Shown piece by piece: positions 45,839 through 54,874 of a DNA stretch of 64,000 nucleotides. Both the position numbers and the translations under genes were made by a program. This stretch comes from Gammaproteobacteria bacterium (GTDB taxonomy: Bacteria; Pseudomonadota; Gammaproteobacteria; Pseudomonadales; UBA5518), in assembly GCA_016705365.1 (NCBI GenBank), contig JADIYI010000008.1:62001-126000 (forward strand), read 5' to 3'. The notes beneath the pieces were generated by a model. That model saw nothing but the letters and a program-made list of their open reading frames with translations, did not search any database and was not told the origin of the DNA. The stretch's first letter is position 1. Every line of letters begins with the position of its first letter.

Positions 45839-48752
45839 TCTCGGCACGCTGTTCCTGCTCGGAGTCGGCTATCTATCGCTGCTGTTCCTGATCGCCTATG
45901 CCTCGGACAAGGGACTGGTGGCGGAATCGGTCGTGTCACACCCGCTCACCTACGCCCTGTCACTCGGTGTCACTGCGGGTGGCTGGTCCTTTTTCGGCAT
46001 AAGCGGGGTAGCTGCCAATTACGGCTACGGCTACATGGGATATTTCATGGGCATAGGCGCGCTGTTCCTGTTTGCGCCCCTGGTGTTGTTGCCCTTGCTG
46101 CGTATCTGTAGGCGCCATCAATTGACATCGCTCGCCGATCTGCTCGCGTTCCGTTACCGGGGCAGGGTGGTCGGTGCCGCTTGTACCATGGGCATGCTGG
46201 CAGCGGCGCTGCCACTGGTGGCGGCCGAAATCAAGATCGTCTCGGATCTTGCCGCCATCCTGAACGGTACGAACCAGCAGGCGCATGGACATCTCGGGCT
46301 GATATTCGCGATGGCAATTGCGGTGTTCGCGATACTCTTCGGCGCACGTCCGATTTCCGATCGCGAGCGCCACAACGGGCTGGTGGTGGCGATGGCATTC
46401 GAGTCACTGGTCAAACTTGCGGCATTCCTGTTCGTCGGCGTGTTCGCCGTGAAGCAGGTATTCGGAGGCATGGACGGATTGTCACGGTGGCTCGGCGACC
46501 AACCGCAATTGCTGGAACCGCTCGCCGCGAGCGCCCGTTCGAGTTCATCGCATATGCTGACGATCACCTTCCTTGCCGCGGCGATCGGACTGCCGCACCT
46601 GTTTCACATTGCCCTTTACGAGAACCCGCGCATGCGCGCGGTGTTTCGCGCCACCTGGGGCTTTCCGTTGTTGCTGCTGCTGCTCTGTCTGCCGATTCTG
46701 CCGGTGCTGTGGGCCGGAATGCGCCTCGAACTGGGCTTGCCGGTGGAATATTTCGCCGCCGGCGTGGGGTTGAGCATGGGCTCGCCCGCCGTCGCGTTGC
46801 TGGTCTTCATAGGCGGGCTGTCGGCAGCGAGTTCCACGATCGTGGTAATGACGCTGGCGCTGGCCTCCATGACCATGAACAATCTGATCCTGCCGTTCTA
46901 CCGACTCGGCGCAGAGGCCGACCTGTACCGCGGGCTGATCGTGATCCGATCGATACTTACGGCAATCATCATCCTTGCCGCGCAGATTTTCTCGATGGCG
47001 CTCCCGCTTGGCGGGTCACTCGAGAAACTCGGCTTCGCCGGCTACATCGCTGCCGCACAATTCTTTCCCGGAATACTGGCGCTGCTCTACTGGCCCGCGG
47101 CCAATCGCGCCGGCTTCCTCGGCGGTCTCGCAGCAGGGTTCGGGGTCTGGTTGCTGATGATCGTCGCGCCTGCCGAGGGCTCGTTGCTGGGCCGCGTTGC
47201 GCAGTGGCTGCCCATAACGATTGAAGGAAACCACTGGGCGACGACCGCGATCAACAGTATCGGCCTCAACGCGCTGGTGCTGATCGTGCTGTCCCTGCTC
47301 AGCAAACAGCGCACCGAAGAGCGCGAAACCGCCGCAGCCTGCAGTCTCGACAATCTGAGCGGGCGCACCCGCCACCAGATGCAATTCCGGTCAACCGGGG
47401 AATTCGTCAACGGCCTGGCGCGGGCGCTTGGCAAGGACAGCGCGCAACGCGAAGTCGAGCGTGCGCTGCGCGATCTCGGCTATCAGAGCACCGAAGCGCG
47501 GCCCTACGCCATTCGCCGCCTGCGTGATCGCATCGAGGCCAATCTATCGCGCCTGATGGGCGCGTCGGTGGCGATGGAACTGGTAAGGAAAAGCCTGCCC
47601 TATGTACCCGAAGCGGATCCAGACGCCACCGAGGATATCTATTTTGTCGAGTCGCGCCTCGAGGGTTACCAGCGCCATCTCACCGGGTTCACCGCCCAGT
47701 TGGATGGACTCCGCCGTTTCTACCGTGACACCCTGCAGGAGCTTCCGATCGGCGTGTGCGGCATGAACAACAGCAACGAAATCGTGATGTGGAACCATGC
47801 ACTCGAAGGCATTACCGGCATCGAATCCGCCGCGGTGCTCGGGTTGACGCTGGCCGAGCTGAAACAGCCCTGGGGACAGATGATCGCGGAGTTTGCCGAT
47901 TCAGGCAGTGCGCATCTGCACAACAGGCACATCCCTGCCGGCACAAAGGAGCGCAGCATTTACCTGCACAAGAGCCTGTCGGAGACCGCCAACAGCCCCG
48001 GTCCCGATGCCCGCTTCGTGTTGCTCGAGGACGTGACCGACATGCAACTGCTGCAGGAAGAACTGGTGCACAGCGAACGCCTGGCATCTATCGGTCGGCT
48101 CGCCGCCGGCGTCGCACATGAAATAGGCAATCCGCTTACGGGTATCGACTGCCTGGCGCAGAACCTGCTTGCAGAAGGCGATGAAGCGACAACCCGGGAG
48201 AGCGCAAAACAGATTCTCAACCAGACCCTGCGCATCAGCAATATCGTGCAGACGCTGGTGAACTTCGCGCACGCGGGCGTAAACAGTCATGGCGCCCTGG
48301 AACCGCTCGACGTATTCCAGTGCGCGGAGGAAGCGATCTACCTGCTCGGTCTCGATCGCAACGCACGCCTGGTCAACTTCCGCAATCTTTGCGCGCGCGA
48401 AATCACCGCAGTGGCCGATGGACAACGCCTGCTGCAGGTATTGCTCAATCTGCTGAGCAATGCCCGCGATGCGGTGGAGAGCGGTGGCGAGATCGCGGTG
48501 GAAAACCATCGCGAGCTCAACCGCACCGTGATCACCGTCACCGATAATGGCTGCGGCATCCCGCGCGCCCACCTCGATCAGGTGCTGGAGCCATTTTTCA
48601 CCACCAAAGCGCCGGGTGAGGGCACTGGGCTCGGCCTGGCCCTGGTTTATTCGATCGTGCGTGACATGGACGGAAGCATGGAAATCGAAAGCCCGCTGGA
48701 GATCTCGACCGGGCGGGGCGTTCGTGTAAGTATCAGCCTTCCCTCCCGTTGA
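45828..48752 (+). CDS. cbrA: Transporter-fused sensor histidine kinase CbrA
   Basis: Membrane sensor of the CbrAB system that governs carbon/nitrogen balance and catabolite repression. It has 974 residues. About 1-500 form an SLC5-type solute symporter of roughly 13 helices, followed by a linker (STAC-like region, about 500-620) and a PAS domain (about 640-740). The dimerisation domain carries the phospho-acceptor His in VAHEIGNPLTGID (near 764). The ATPase domain has LLNLLSNARDAV, DNGCGIP and GTGLGLALVYSIV. All catalytic motifs are intact. cbrB follows 60 bp downstream. Confidence 0.95.
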   Translation: MSLDLGTLFLLGVGYLSLLFLIAYASDKGLVAESVVSHPLTYALSLGVTAGGWSFFGISGVAANYGYGYMGYFMGIGALFLFAPLVLLPLLRICRRHQLTSLADLLAFRYRGRVVGAACTMGMLAAALPLVAAEIKIVSDLAAILNGTNQQAHGHLGLIFAMAIAVFAILFGARPISDRERHNGLVVAMAFESLVKLAAFLFVGVFAVKQVFGGMDGLSRWLGDQPQLLEPLAASARSSSSHMLTITFLAAAIGLPHLFHIALYENPRMRAVFRATWGFPLLLLLLCLPILPVLWAGMRLELGLPVEYFAAGVGLSMGSPAVALLVFIGGLSAASSTIVVMTLALASMTMNNLILPFYRLGAEADLYRGLIVIRSILTAIIILAAQIFSMALPLGGSLEKLGFAGYIAAAQFFPGILALLYWPAANRAGFLGGLAAGFGVWLLMIVAPAEGSLLGRVAQWLPITIEGNHWATTAINSIGLNALVLIVLSLLSKQRTEERETAAACSLDNLSGRTRHQMQFRSTGEFVNGLARALGKDSAQREVERALRDLGYQSTEARPYAIRRLRDRIEANLSRLMGASVAMELVRKSLPYVPEADPDATEDIYFVESRLEGYQRHLTGFTAQLDGLRRFYRDTLQELPIGVCGMNNSNEIVMWNHALEGITGIESAAVLGLTLAELKQPWGQMIAEFADSGSAHLHNRHIPAGTKERSIYLHKSLSETANSPGPDARFVLLEDVTDMQLLQEELVHSERLASIGRLAAGVAHEIGNPLTGIDCLAQNLLAEGDEATTRESAKQILNQTLRISNIVQTLVNFAHAGVNSHGALEPLDVFQCAEEAIYLLGLDRNARLVNFRNLCAREITAVADGQRLLQVLLNLLSNARDAVESGGEIAVENHRELNRTVITVTDNGCGIPRAHLDQVLEPFFTTKAPGEGTGLGLALVYSIVRDMDGSMEIESPLEISTGRGVRVSISLPSR

Positions 48753-48812
48753 TCCGGGCGAGGCAGCGGCAGAGCGCTACTATGGGCCTAGAATTAGTCC
48801 GGAATTGGCGCT

Positions 48813-50267
48813 ATGTTTGACCTTGGGCACGATCTATACCACGAGGCAGTATCAGTGGTGGATATTCTCGTTGTAGAAGACGAATCGGTAATACGCTCCG
48901 CGCTGAAGCGGTTTCTGGAGCGACACAAATATCGGGTATTCGAAGCCGCTTCGGTCGCCGAAGCCGAGACCAGCTTCAAACTCGAGCGATTCAGCCTGAT
49001 CATCAGTGACCTGCGTCTTCCCGGGGCGCCCGGCACCGATCTGATCCCGCGCGCCGGAGAAGTTCCCGTACTCATCATGACCAGTTTTGCCAGCCTGCGC
49101 TCGGCGGTCGACGCGATGCGCATGGGTGCGGTGGACTATATCGCCAAACCTTTTGATTACGCAGACCTGCTGGTTGCGATCAAGCGCATCGTGCGCGAGC
49201 ACAGTACAGCGCGCCTGAATCGTGGCCGCGATCCCGAACGCCAGTTGGCCGACAGCGTCGAGGGCATGATCGGCGACTGCCAGTTGATGCAGGGCATCTA
49301 CGAGCGCATCCGCAAGGTCGCGCCCACGCCGGCCACGGTCCTGATACGCGGCGAAACCGGCACTGGCAAGGAACTCGTTGCACGCGCACTGCACCGCGCC
49401 AGCCAGCGCGCGCAGCAGCCGCTGGTGTGCGTCAACTGCGCCGCAATCCCGGAAACGCTGATCGAATCGGAATTGTTCGGTTATGAAAAGGGTGCATTTA
49501 CCGGTGCCGCAAGCAACCGCGTCGGCCTGATAGAAGCCGCGGATGGCGGCACGCTTTTCCTTGACGAGATCGGCGAACTGCCCTGCGAGGCGCAAGCGCG
49601 CCTGTTGCGGTTCATCCAGGAGGGAGAGATACGCGCGATCGGCGCGGTGCAGTCGCGGCGCGTCGACGTCAGATTGATCACTGCAACCCACCGCGACCTG
49701 AAGGCCCTTTGCGATGAACGCAAATTTCGCCAGGATCTTTATTACCGTATCAACGTGGTCGAACTGTTCCTGCCACCATTGCGGGAACGGGGGCGCGACG
49801 TGCTAGGAATCGCAGAGGCACTGCTCGAGGACGCCTGCCGACGTCATGAAAGGAAGTCCAAACATTTTTCACCCGAGGCCATCCAGGCAATTACCTGTTA
49901 CCACTGGCCAGGCAATGTGCGTGAACTGGAAAATGCCGTGGAACGGGCCGTGATCCTGAGCGATGGTGACGAAATCTCCCATGCGGCGCTGGCGATCGAA
50001 CTGGAGCCACCGGAGCCGAGAAGCAACGAAAGCGAACCGCGCGGACGCGAAAACCAGCATTGCGCCGACGACCCCGCGGAAGACCTGTCGCTGGAGGATT
50101 ACTTCCAGCGATTCGTACTGCAGAACCAGGATCACATGAGCGAGACCGAACTCGCGCGCAAACTGGGCGTCAGCCGCAAATGCCTGTGGGAGCGGCGCCA
50201 GCGCTTCGGGATTCCCCGCAAAAAGGCCGCGCCCGACGACAACCCGGCCGGGCGGCACTCCGCCTGA
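48813..50267 (+). CDS. cbrB: Sigma-54-dependent response regulator CbrB
   Basis: NtrC-family activator partnered with CbrA. From the ATG at 48813 it has 484 residues, but homologues start near VDILVVEDES, so a GTG at 48855 preceded by GAGG may be the real start. The receiver has Asp in SDLRLPGAPG and Lys in DYIAKPF. The AAA+ domain has Walker A GETGTGKE and the sigma-54-contact loop GAFTGA. The C-terminal Fis-type helix is SETELARKLGVSRKCLWERR. Its likely direct target, a putative small RNA with a sigma-54 promoter, is immediately downstream. Confidence 0.95.
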   Translation: MFDLGHDLYHEAVSVVDILVVEDESVIRSALKRFLERHKYRVFEAASVAEAETSFKLERFSLIISDLRLPGAPGTDLIPRAGEVPVLIMTSFASLRSAVDAMRMGAVDYIAKPFDYADLLVAIKRIVREHSTARLNRGRDPERQLADSVEGMIGDCQLMQGIYERIRKVAPTPATVLIRGETGTGKELVARALHRASQRAQQPLVCVNCAAIPETLIESELFGYEKGAFTGAASNRVGLIEAADGGTLFLDEIGELPCEAQARLLRFIQEGEIRAIGAVQSRRVDVRLITATHRDLKALCDERKFRQDLYYRINVVELFLPPLRERGRDVLGIAEALLEDACRRHERKSKHFSPEAIQAITCYHWPGNVRELENAVERAVILSDGDEISHAALAIELEPPEPRSNESEPRGRENQHCADDPAEDLSLEDYFQRFVLQNQDHMSETELARKLGVSRKCLWERRQRFGIPRKKAAPDDNPAGRHSA

Positions 50268-50272
50268 CACTT

Positions 50273-50329
50273 TGTTACGCTACCAGTACCGGGTAACTCC
50301 ATGCGGGTCAATCGGTAACGACTGTTACC
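50273..50329 (+). promoter_or_regulatory. Putative CbrB upstream activating sites
   Basis: TGTTAC (50273-50278), exactly 14 bases, then GTAACT (50293-50298) form a dyad like the TGTTAC-N14-GTAACA operator I recall for Pseudomonas CbrB. A second palindrome GGTAAC-GACT-GTTACC lies at 50314-50329. Both are 65-120 bp before a sigma-54 promoter, the normal distance for enhancer sites. Confidence 0.65.
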
Positions 50330-50362
50330 AAGAACTCTAAATCAATCAAACTCAACATTATA

Positions 50363-50375
50363 CAACTCTTTGATT
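50363..50375 (-). promoter_or_regulatory. Putative IHF site between CbrB sites and the -24/-12 promoter
   Basis: CAACTCTTTGATT on the plus strand matches the reverse of the IHF consensus (YAANNNNTTGATW) at every fixed position, in an AT-rich stretch. IHF bending between enhancer and promoter is common at sigma-54 promoters. The consensus is short, so chance is possible. Confidence 0.5.
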
Positions 50376-50393
50376 TAATTGAACTTAATTTTA

Positions 50394-50409
50394 TGGCACG
50401 GCAAATGCC
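50394..50409 (+). promoter_or_regulatory. Sigma-54 (-24/-12) promoter
   Basis: TGGCACGGCAAATGCC has the invariant GG (50395-50396) and GC (50407-50408) separated by 10 bases, and a perfect -24 box TGGCAC. Predicted start of transcription is near 50420. It points away from cbrB towards the putative small RNA and pcnB. Confidence 0.8.
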
Positions 50410-50419
50410 TTTCTAATGG

Positions 50420-50500
50420 CATAAGAATAACGACTGAACAATAACACTAACCTGGATTGAGATCTGTATGGGGAAGGCCTAGCACTTCCCCCTACTGTTT
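50420..50500 (+). ncRNA. Putative CrcZ-like Hfq/Crc-sequestering small RNA
   Basis: From the predicted sigma-54 start to the end of a GGGGAAG/CTTCCCC hairpin (50470-50491) is about 80 nt with no reading frame. It carries AAGAATAA (50423-50430) and AACAATAA (50437-50444), both exact AANAANAA motifs of the kind through which CrcZ titrates Hfq-Crc in Pseudomonas. CrcZ is also encoded directly after cbrB and driven by CbrB with sigma-54, but is about 400 nt long. The hairpin lacks a good U-run, so the 3' end is uncertain and the transcript could continue into pcnB. Confidence 0.6.
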
Positions 50501-50593
50501 CCCCCCCAACCTCGATACTTGCCCATCCCGCCAGTCGGCTGCACGCTATGTTACACTCGCGCCCCATTTGAACCTGGCAGGGAAGCATTTTCA

Positions 50594-51937
50594 TTGAACT
50601 CCCGGCTTACCGATCCTGACCGAGACTGCACCCTCTCCGGGTGCCGCAGCTATGCCGCGGACGCGCATAACATTGCCCCAGGCGCCATAAGCAACGAAGC
50701 CCTGCAGGTAGTGCGCAGCTTGCGCGAGGCCGGCTACGAGGCCTACCTGGTAGGGGGTTGCGTCCGCGACCTGCTGCTCGGTCACGAACCCAAGGACTTC
50801 GACGTTTCCACCAATGCGTTGCCGGCACAGGTGCATGCGCTATTCCGGCGTTCGCGCATCGTCGGACGGCGCTTTCAGATCGTGCATGTGCGCAGTGGTC
50901 GCGACGTGATCGAAGTGTCCACCTTCCGGGGCCACCACAGCCCCGATTTCGACGAGGATGGCGACGGCGACGAGCACACCGATGCCGGCAGCGCAGTGCG
51001 CGCCGAATCGGGCATGCTGTTGCGCGACAACGTTTTCGGCACCGTGGAAGAAGATGCATTGCGCCGCGACTTCAGCGTAAACGGGTTGTACTATGATCCG
51101 GACACCCACTGTGTGCTGGATTTCTGCACCGGCGTGGAAGACCTTCAGGCGCGCGTGCTGCGCGTGATCGGCGATCCGGAAAAGCGCTACCAGGAAGATC
51201 CGGTGCGCATGCTGCGCGCGGTGCGTTTCGCAGCCAAGCTCGGCTTCTCGATCGAGGAAACCGCACTCGCTGCGATCCTGAAGTGCCGCAATCTGCTGGT
51301 GCAGATCCCGGCCGCGCGCATGTTTGACGAAGTACTGAAACTGTTGCTGGGCGGACGCGGCGAGGAGACCTTCGTGCTGCTCGACCGCTACGGTTTGTTT
51401 GCCCCGCTGTTTCCGGATACCGCCGCCGCGCTCGAGCGCGTTCCCGAGGATCGCAGCCTGCTCCTGCACGCCTTGCGCAACAGCGATGAGCGCATCGCCG
51501 TCGGCAAACCGGTCACCCCGGCGTTCCTGTACGCGGCGATGCTGTGGCCCGCGCTGCGTCACCGTCTGCAAGCGCTGCTCGAACGCGAACAGCTGCCGAT
51601 TCTCGCGGCACTGCACGAGGCGATACCCGAGGTCATCTCGCGCCAGGTTCGCAGCATCACGATTCCACGGCGCTTCGCCACCCCGATGCGTGAGATATGG
51701 GAACTCCAGCAGCGACTCATCACCCGCAGGCAACCGCAGAAACTCGCCGCGCATCCGCGTTTCCGCGCCGCCTACGATTTCGTGCTGCTGCGCGAGCAAT
51801 CCGGCGAATCGTTGCAGGACGCGGGCGACTGGTGGACGCGTTTTCAGACTGGCGAGGAGATGCCTGCGGCAGCGGAGCGCAGCCCTCGCCGCCGCCGTCG
51901 CCGCGGGAAACGGAGCGTGCCCGCCGATGGCAGTTGA
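50594..51937 (+). CDS. pcnB: Poly(A) polymerase I
   Basis: Adds 3' poly(A) tails that promote RNA decay. I favour the TTG at 50594 (447 residues) because AGGGA lies about 10 bases upstream and a promoter-like TATGTT hexamer (50547-50552) lies between this and the more distal TTG at 50519; neither start is certain. The nucleotidyltransferase motif is LVGGCVRDLLLGHEPKDFDVST, followed by RRFQIVHV and RRDFSVNGLYYD. The C-terminus is a basic tail, RRRRRGKRSV, typical of PcnB. It overlaps folK by 11 bases. Confidence 0.93.
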   Translation: MNSRLTDPDRDCTLSGCRSYAADAHNIAPGAISNEALQVVRSLREAGYEAYLVGGCVRDLLLGHEPKDFDVSTNALPAQVHALFRRSRIVGRRFQIVHVRSGRDVIEVSTFRGHHSPDFDEDGDGDEHTDAGSAVRAESGMLLRDNVFGTVEEDALRRDFSVNGLYYDPDTHCVLDFCTGVEDLQARVLRVIGDPEKRYQEDPVRMLRAVRFAAKLGFSIEETALAAILKCRNLLVQIPAARMFDEVLKLLLGGRGEETFVLLDRYGLFAPLFPDTAAALERVPEDRSLLLHALRNSDERIAVGKPVTPAFLYAAMLWPALRHRLQALLEREQLPILAALHEAIPEVISRQVRSITIPRRFATPMREIWELQQRLITRRQPQKLAAHPRFRAAYDFVLLREQSGESLQDAGDWWTRFQTGEEMPAAAERSPRRRRRRGKRSVPADGS

Positions 51938-52439
51938 GGCGACAGTATTTGTCGCCGCGGGCAGCAACCTGGGCGATTCGCTGTCTTACCTGAAGTTCGG
52001 GATCGAGAGCCTGCATACCGCATCCGGTTGCCGGGTGTCGCGCGTCAGCCCGTGGTACCGGAGCACTGCCATTGGTCCCGGCAGGCAGAACGACTACATA
52101 AACGGGGTGATCGAACTGAGCACGACACGGGAACCGCTGCCACTGCTTGACCTGCTGCAGGAAGTGGAGGCCGCGGCCGGCCGCGAGCGGGGCATACGCT
52201 GGGGAGCCCGCACGCTGGACCTGGACATGCTGCTGTATCCGGGCATCGAAGCAAGCAATGCGCGGCTCACACTGCCCCACCCGCGACTCATGGCGCGTAA
52301 TTTCGTGGTGTACCCCCTGTACGACCTGGCGCCGGCACTGATCCTGCCCGGAGACACGCCGCTGGCGCGACTGCGCAGCGAACTGAGCGATCAGGGTATC
52401 TGCCGTCTCGAAGCCGAACCGGGTATCAGCTTTGGCTAG
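51927..52439 (+). CDS. folK: 6-hydroxymethyl-7,8-dihydropterin pyrophosphokinase
   Basis: Transfers pyrophosphate from ATP to hydroxymethyl-dihydropterin in folate synthesis. It has 170 residues from the ATG at 51927 (MAVEATVFVAAGSNLGDSLS). The family signature RWGARTLDLDMLLY and PHPRLMARNFVVYPL are present. It overlaps pcnB upstream by 11 bases and the kinase gene downstream by 8 bases, so translation is probably coupled. Confidence 0.95.
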   Translation: MAVEATVFVAAGSNLGDSLSYLKFGIESLHTASGCRVSRVSPWYRSTAIGPGRQNDYINGVIELSTTREPLPLLDLLQEVEAAAGRERGIRWGARTLDLDMLLYPGIEASNARLTLPHPRLMARNFVVYPLYDLAPALILPGDTPLARLRSELSDQGICRLEAEPGISFG

Positions 52440-53097
52440 CCGAAACGATACGGATTCCCGCGAACCACTGCGCTATATTGCGGTAGAGGGTCCCATAGGA
52501 GCAGGCAAAACCACGCTGGCGCGCAAACTGGCGTACAGTTTCGGCCACGAGCCGCTGCTCGAACGAGCCGGGGAAAATCCGTTTCTCGAGGAGTTCTACC
52601 GCCATCGCGCCCGCAACGCACTGGCGACCCAGATGCATTTCCTGATCGAGCGCGTGCGCCAGCTCGATGCCGTCCGGCAAGCCGATATGTTCCAGCCGGC
52701 ACGGGTCGCCGATTTCCTGATCGAAAAGGACCGGCTTTTTGCCCGGCTCAATCTCGACGCCAACGAATACGCGCTCTACGAAACCATATACGAGCGCCTG
52801 GTATCGAGCACGCTGCGTCCCGACCTCGTGATCTACCTGCAGGCGCCGGTGGACGTGCTGATCGATCGTGTACGCCAACGCGGCATCGCTTTCGAACAGC
52901 TCCTCGAGCGCAAGTATCTCGAGCAACTGAACGAAGCGTACAGCCAGTTTTTTCATTTTTATGATGATGCGCCACTGCTGATCGTCAACGCCGCCGCTAT
53001 TGACTTCGCCAATGACGAAAACCACTATACCGAACTCGTCGATTACCTGCTGAATGTCCGCTCCGGCAGGCAATACTTCAACCCTACCTTTTTCTGA
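52432..53097 (+). CDS. Deoxynucleoside kinase family protein
   Basis: Predicted salvage kinase of the dCK/dGK family, phosphorylating deoxynucleosides with ATP. It has 221 residues from a TTG start that overlaps folK. The P-loop is VEGPIGAGKTTLARKLA (about 18-34), EKDRLFARLNL fits the DRS-like motif region, and QAPVDVLIDRVRQRG is the arginine-rich lid. Genes of this type commonly sit between folK and panB in gammaproteobacteria. Substrate preference cannot be read from the sequence. Confidence 0.85.
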   Translation: MASRNDTDSREPLRYIAVEGPIGAGKTTLARKLAYSFGHEPLLERAGENPFLEEFYRHRARNALATQMHFLIERVRQLDAVRQADMFQPARVADFLIEKDRLFARLNLDANEYALYETIYERLVSSTLRPDLVIYLQAPVDVLIDRVRQRGIAFEQLLERKYLEQLNEAYSQFFHFYDDAPLLIVNAAAIDFANDENHYTELVDYLLNVRSGRQYFNPTFF

Positions 53098-53903
53098 TGG
53101 GCGTCCCGGGCATGAAACCAGTCACGATCAGGACGCTGAACGACATGAAGCGCGAGCAGCGACGCTTCGTCTGTGCTACTGCCTACGATGCCTCGTTTGC
53201 GCGTATCGCGGTGGATGCCGGCATCGAAACGATCCTGGTCGGTGATTCCCTCGGCATGGTGTTGCAGGGGCACGACAGCACCATCCCGGTCACGGTTGCG
53301 GACATGGCCTACCACATTCGCTGTGTGGCGCGTGCCGCAAGCTCCGCCCTGGTGATAGGTGACATGCCGTTCATGAGTTACGCGACCCAGAAAGACCTGC
53401 TCGGCAATGCCACTACGCTGATGCAAGCCGGCGCGCACGTGGTCAAACTCGAGGGTGGGCAATGGCTCGCTCCAGGCGTTGCCCAGCTAAGCGAGCGCGG
53501 CATCCCGGCATGCGGGCATATCGGTCTCACACCGCAGTCGGTGAACAGTTTTGGCGGCTTTCTGGTACAGGGCCGTGGCCCCGAAGATGCGAAAAGGATT
53601 CTCGAAGATGCGCTCGCACTCGAGGCGGCGGGCGCCGTGCTGCTGGTAATCGAATGCGTACCTCGCGAACTCGCTGCCGAGATCACCGCCAGGCTGGCCA
53701 TTCCGGTCATCGGCATCGGTGCCGGTCCGGCAACCGATGCGCAGGTGCTGGTGATGCACGACCTGCTCGGAATGAACCCTCGCCCTCCGCGCTTCGTCCG
53801 CGACTTTCTTGTCACCGGAGGAAGTATCCAGGGCGCCTTCGCGGCCTATGCCCAGGCAGTCCGCGACGGCAGCTTCCCCCAGCCCGAACACGGCTTCGAC
53901 TGA
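53097..53903 (+). CDS. panB: 3-methyl-2-oxobutanoate hydroxymethyltransferase
   Basis: First committed step of pantothenate synthesis, adding a one-carbon unit to ketoisovalerate. It has 268 residues. Conserved elements are AYDASFARIAVDAG, VGDSLGMVLQGHDSTIPVT (metal-binding Asp), GDMPFMSY, KLEGG and the C-terminal GIGAGPATDAQVLV. The start codon overlaps the upstream kinase stop by one base; the Met at residue 6 is an alternative start. panC follows 28 bp downstream. Confidence 0.96.
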   Translation: MGVPGMKPVTIRTLNDMKREQRRFVCATAYDASFARIAVDAGIETILVGDSLGMVLQGHDSTIPVTVADMAYHIRCVARAASSALVIGDMPFMSYATQKDLLGNATTLMQAGAHVVKLEGGQWLAPGVAQLSERGIPACGHIGLTPQSVNSFGGFLVQGRGPEDAKRILEDALALEAAGAVLLVIECVPRELAAEITARLAIPVIGIGAGPATDAQVLVMHDLLGMNPRPPRFVRDFLVTGGSIQGAFAAYAQAVRDGSFPQPEHGFD

Positions 53904-53931
53904 AGGATATTCACAGGAGCAGCGCAACCGC

Positions 53932-54785
53932 ATGAAGATCTGCAGGAGTTTCGCGGACATCCGTGCGGCCGTGTCAGATTGGCATCGCGCCGGCGAAAGC
54001 GTGGTGTTCGTGCCGACGCTCGGCAACCTGCACGAGGGGCACCTGCAACTGGTCCGGCTGGCCGCAACGCGTGGCGATCGGGTGGTGGTGAGCATCTTCG
54101 TCAACCCGCTGCAATTCGGCAAGAACGAAGACTACGCCTTGTATCCGCGCACACTCGATTCCGACGTGCGCAAGCTCGAGGATGTCACAACCGACGCCCT
54201 GTTCTGTCCGAGCGATCTCGAGATCTACCCGAACGGCGTGGAGCAGCAGACCTCGGTGGCGGTGCCCACCATGACGGATATCCTGTGCGGTGCGACGCGC
54301 CCGGGCCATTTCACCGGCGTCACCACCATCGTCAGCAAGCTGTTCAATATCGTGCAGCCTGACAAGGCGGTGTTCGGCATCAGGACTTCCAGCAGCTCGC
54401 CGTGGTCAAGCGGCTGGTCGAGGATCTGTGTTTCCCGATCGAGATCATCGAGGCTCCGGTGGCGCGCGCCGAAGACGGCCTGGCGCTCAGTTCCCGCAAC
54501 GGTTATCTCGACGCGAACGAGCGCGCACTTGCGCCGGTGATCTACGCGCTGCTGCTCGCCACACGGGAACGCATCGCGCACGGGGAGCGCAATTACCCCC
54601 TGATCGAGGCTCAGGCAAAAGTGCAGTTGCTCGAGCAAGGTCTGCGCCCGGATTATTTCTCGATACGTTGCGCCAGGACCCTGGAGCCCGCCTCCCTCTC
54701 CGATACCAAGCTCGTGATCCTGGTGGCCGCCTGGCTCGGCAAGACGCGCCTGATCGACAACGTCACGATCAACATCGACACTTGA
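53932..54785 (+). pseudogene. panC: Pantothenate synthetase, single-base frameshift
   Basis: Condenses pantoate with beta-alanine using ATP. The first part reads MKICRSFADI with the HIGH-type motif TLGNLHEGHLQLV and continues to DKAVFGI. The frame then breaks and resumes as FQQLAVVKRLVEDL through LALSSRNGYL to the end. Reading ATCAG as ATCAAG near 54382 restores GIKDFQQLAV and an 855-nt gene (284 residues), the normal length. The missing base falls in the codon of a conserved active-site lysine (the GEKDFQQ region). No other damage is seen, so a sequencing error is the simplest reading; a real mutation would make the strain need pantothenate unless another copy exists. Confidence 0.9.
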
Positions 54786-54874
54786 TCACCCGGCGCGGAT
54801 CGCGCCTCATGCCTCTCCCCGCAAATCGCGTTATGATTCCCGTGCCCGCTCCCCGGCGAATGGAGTACTGACGC

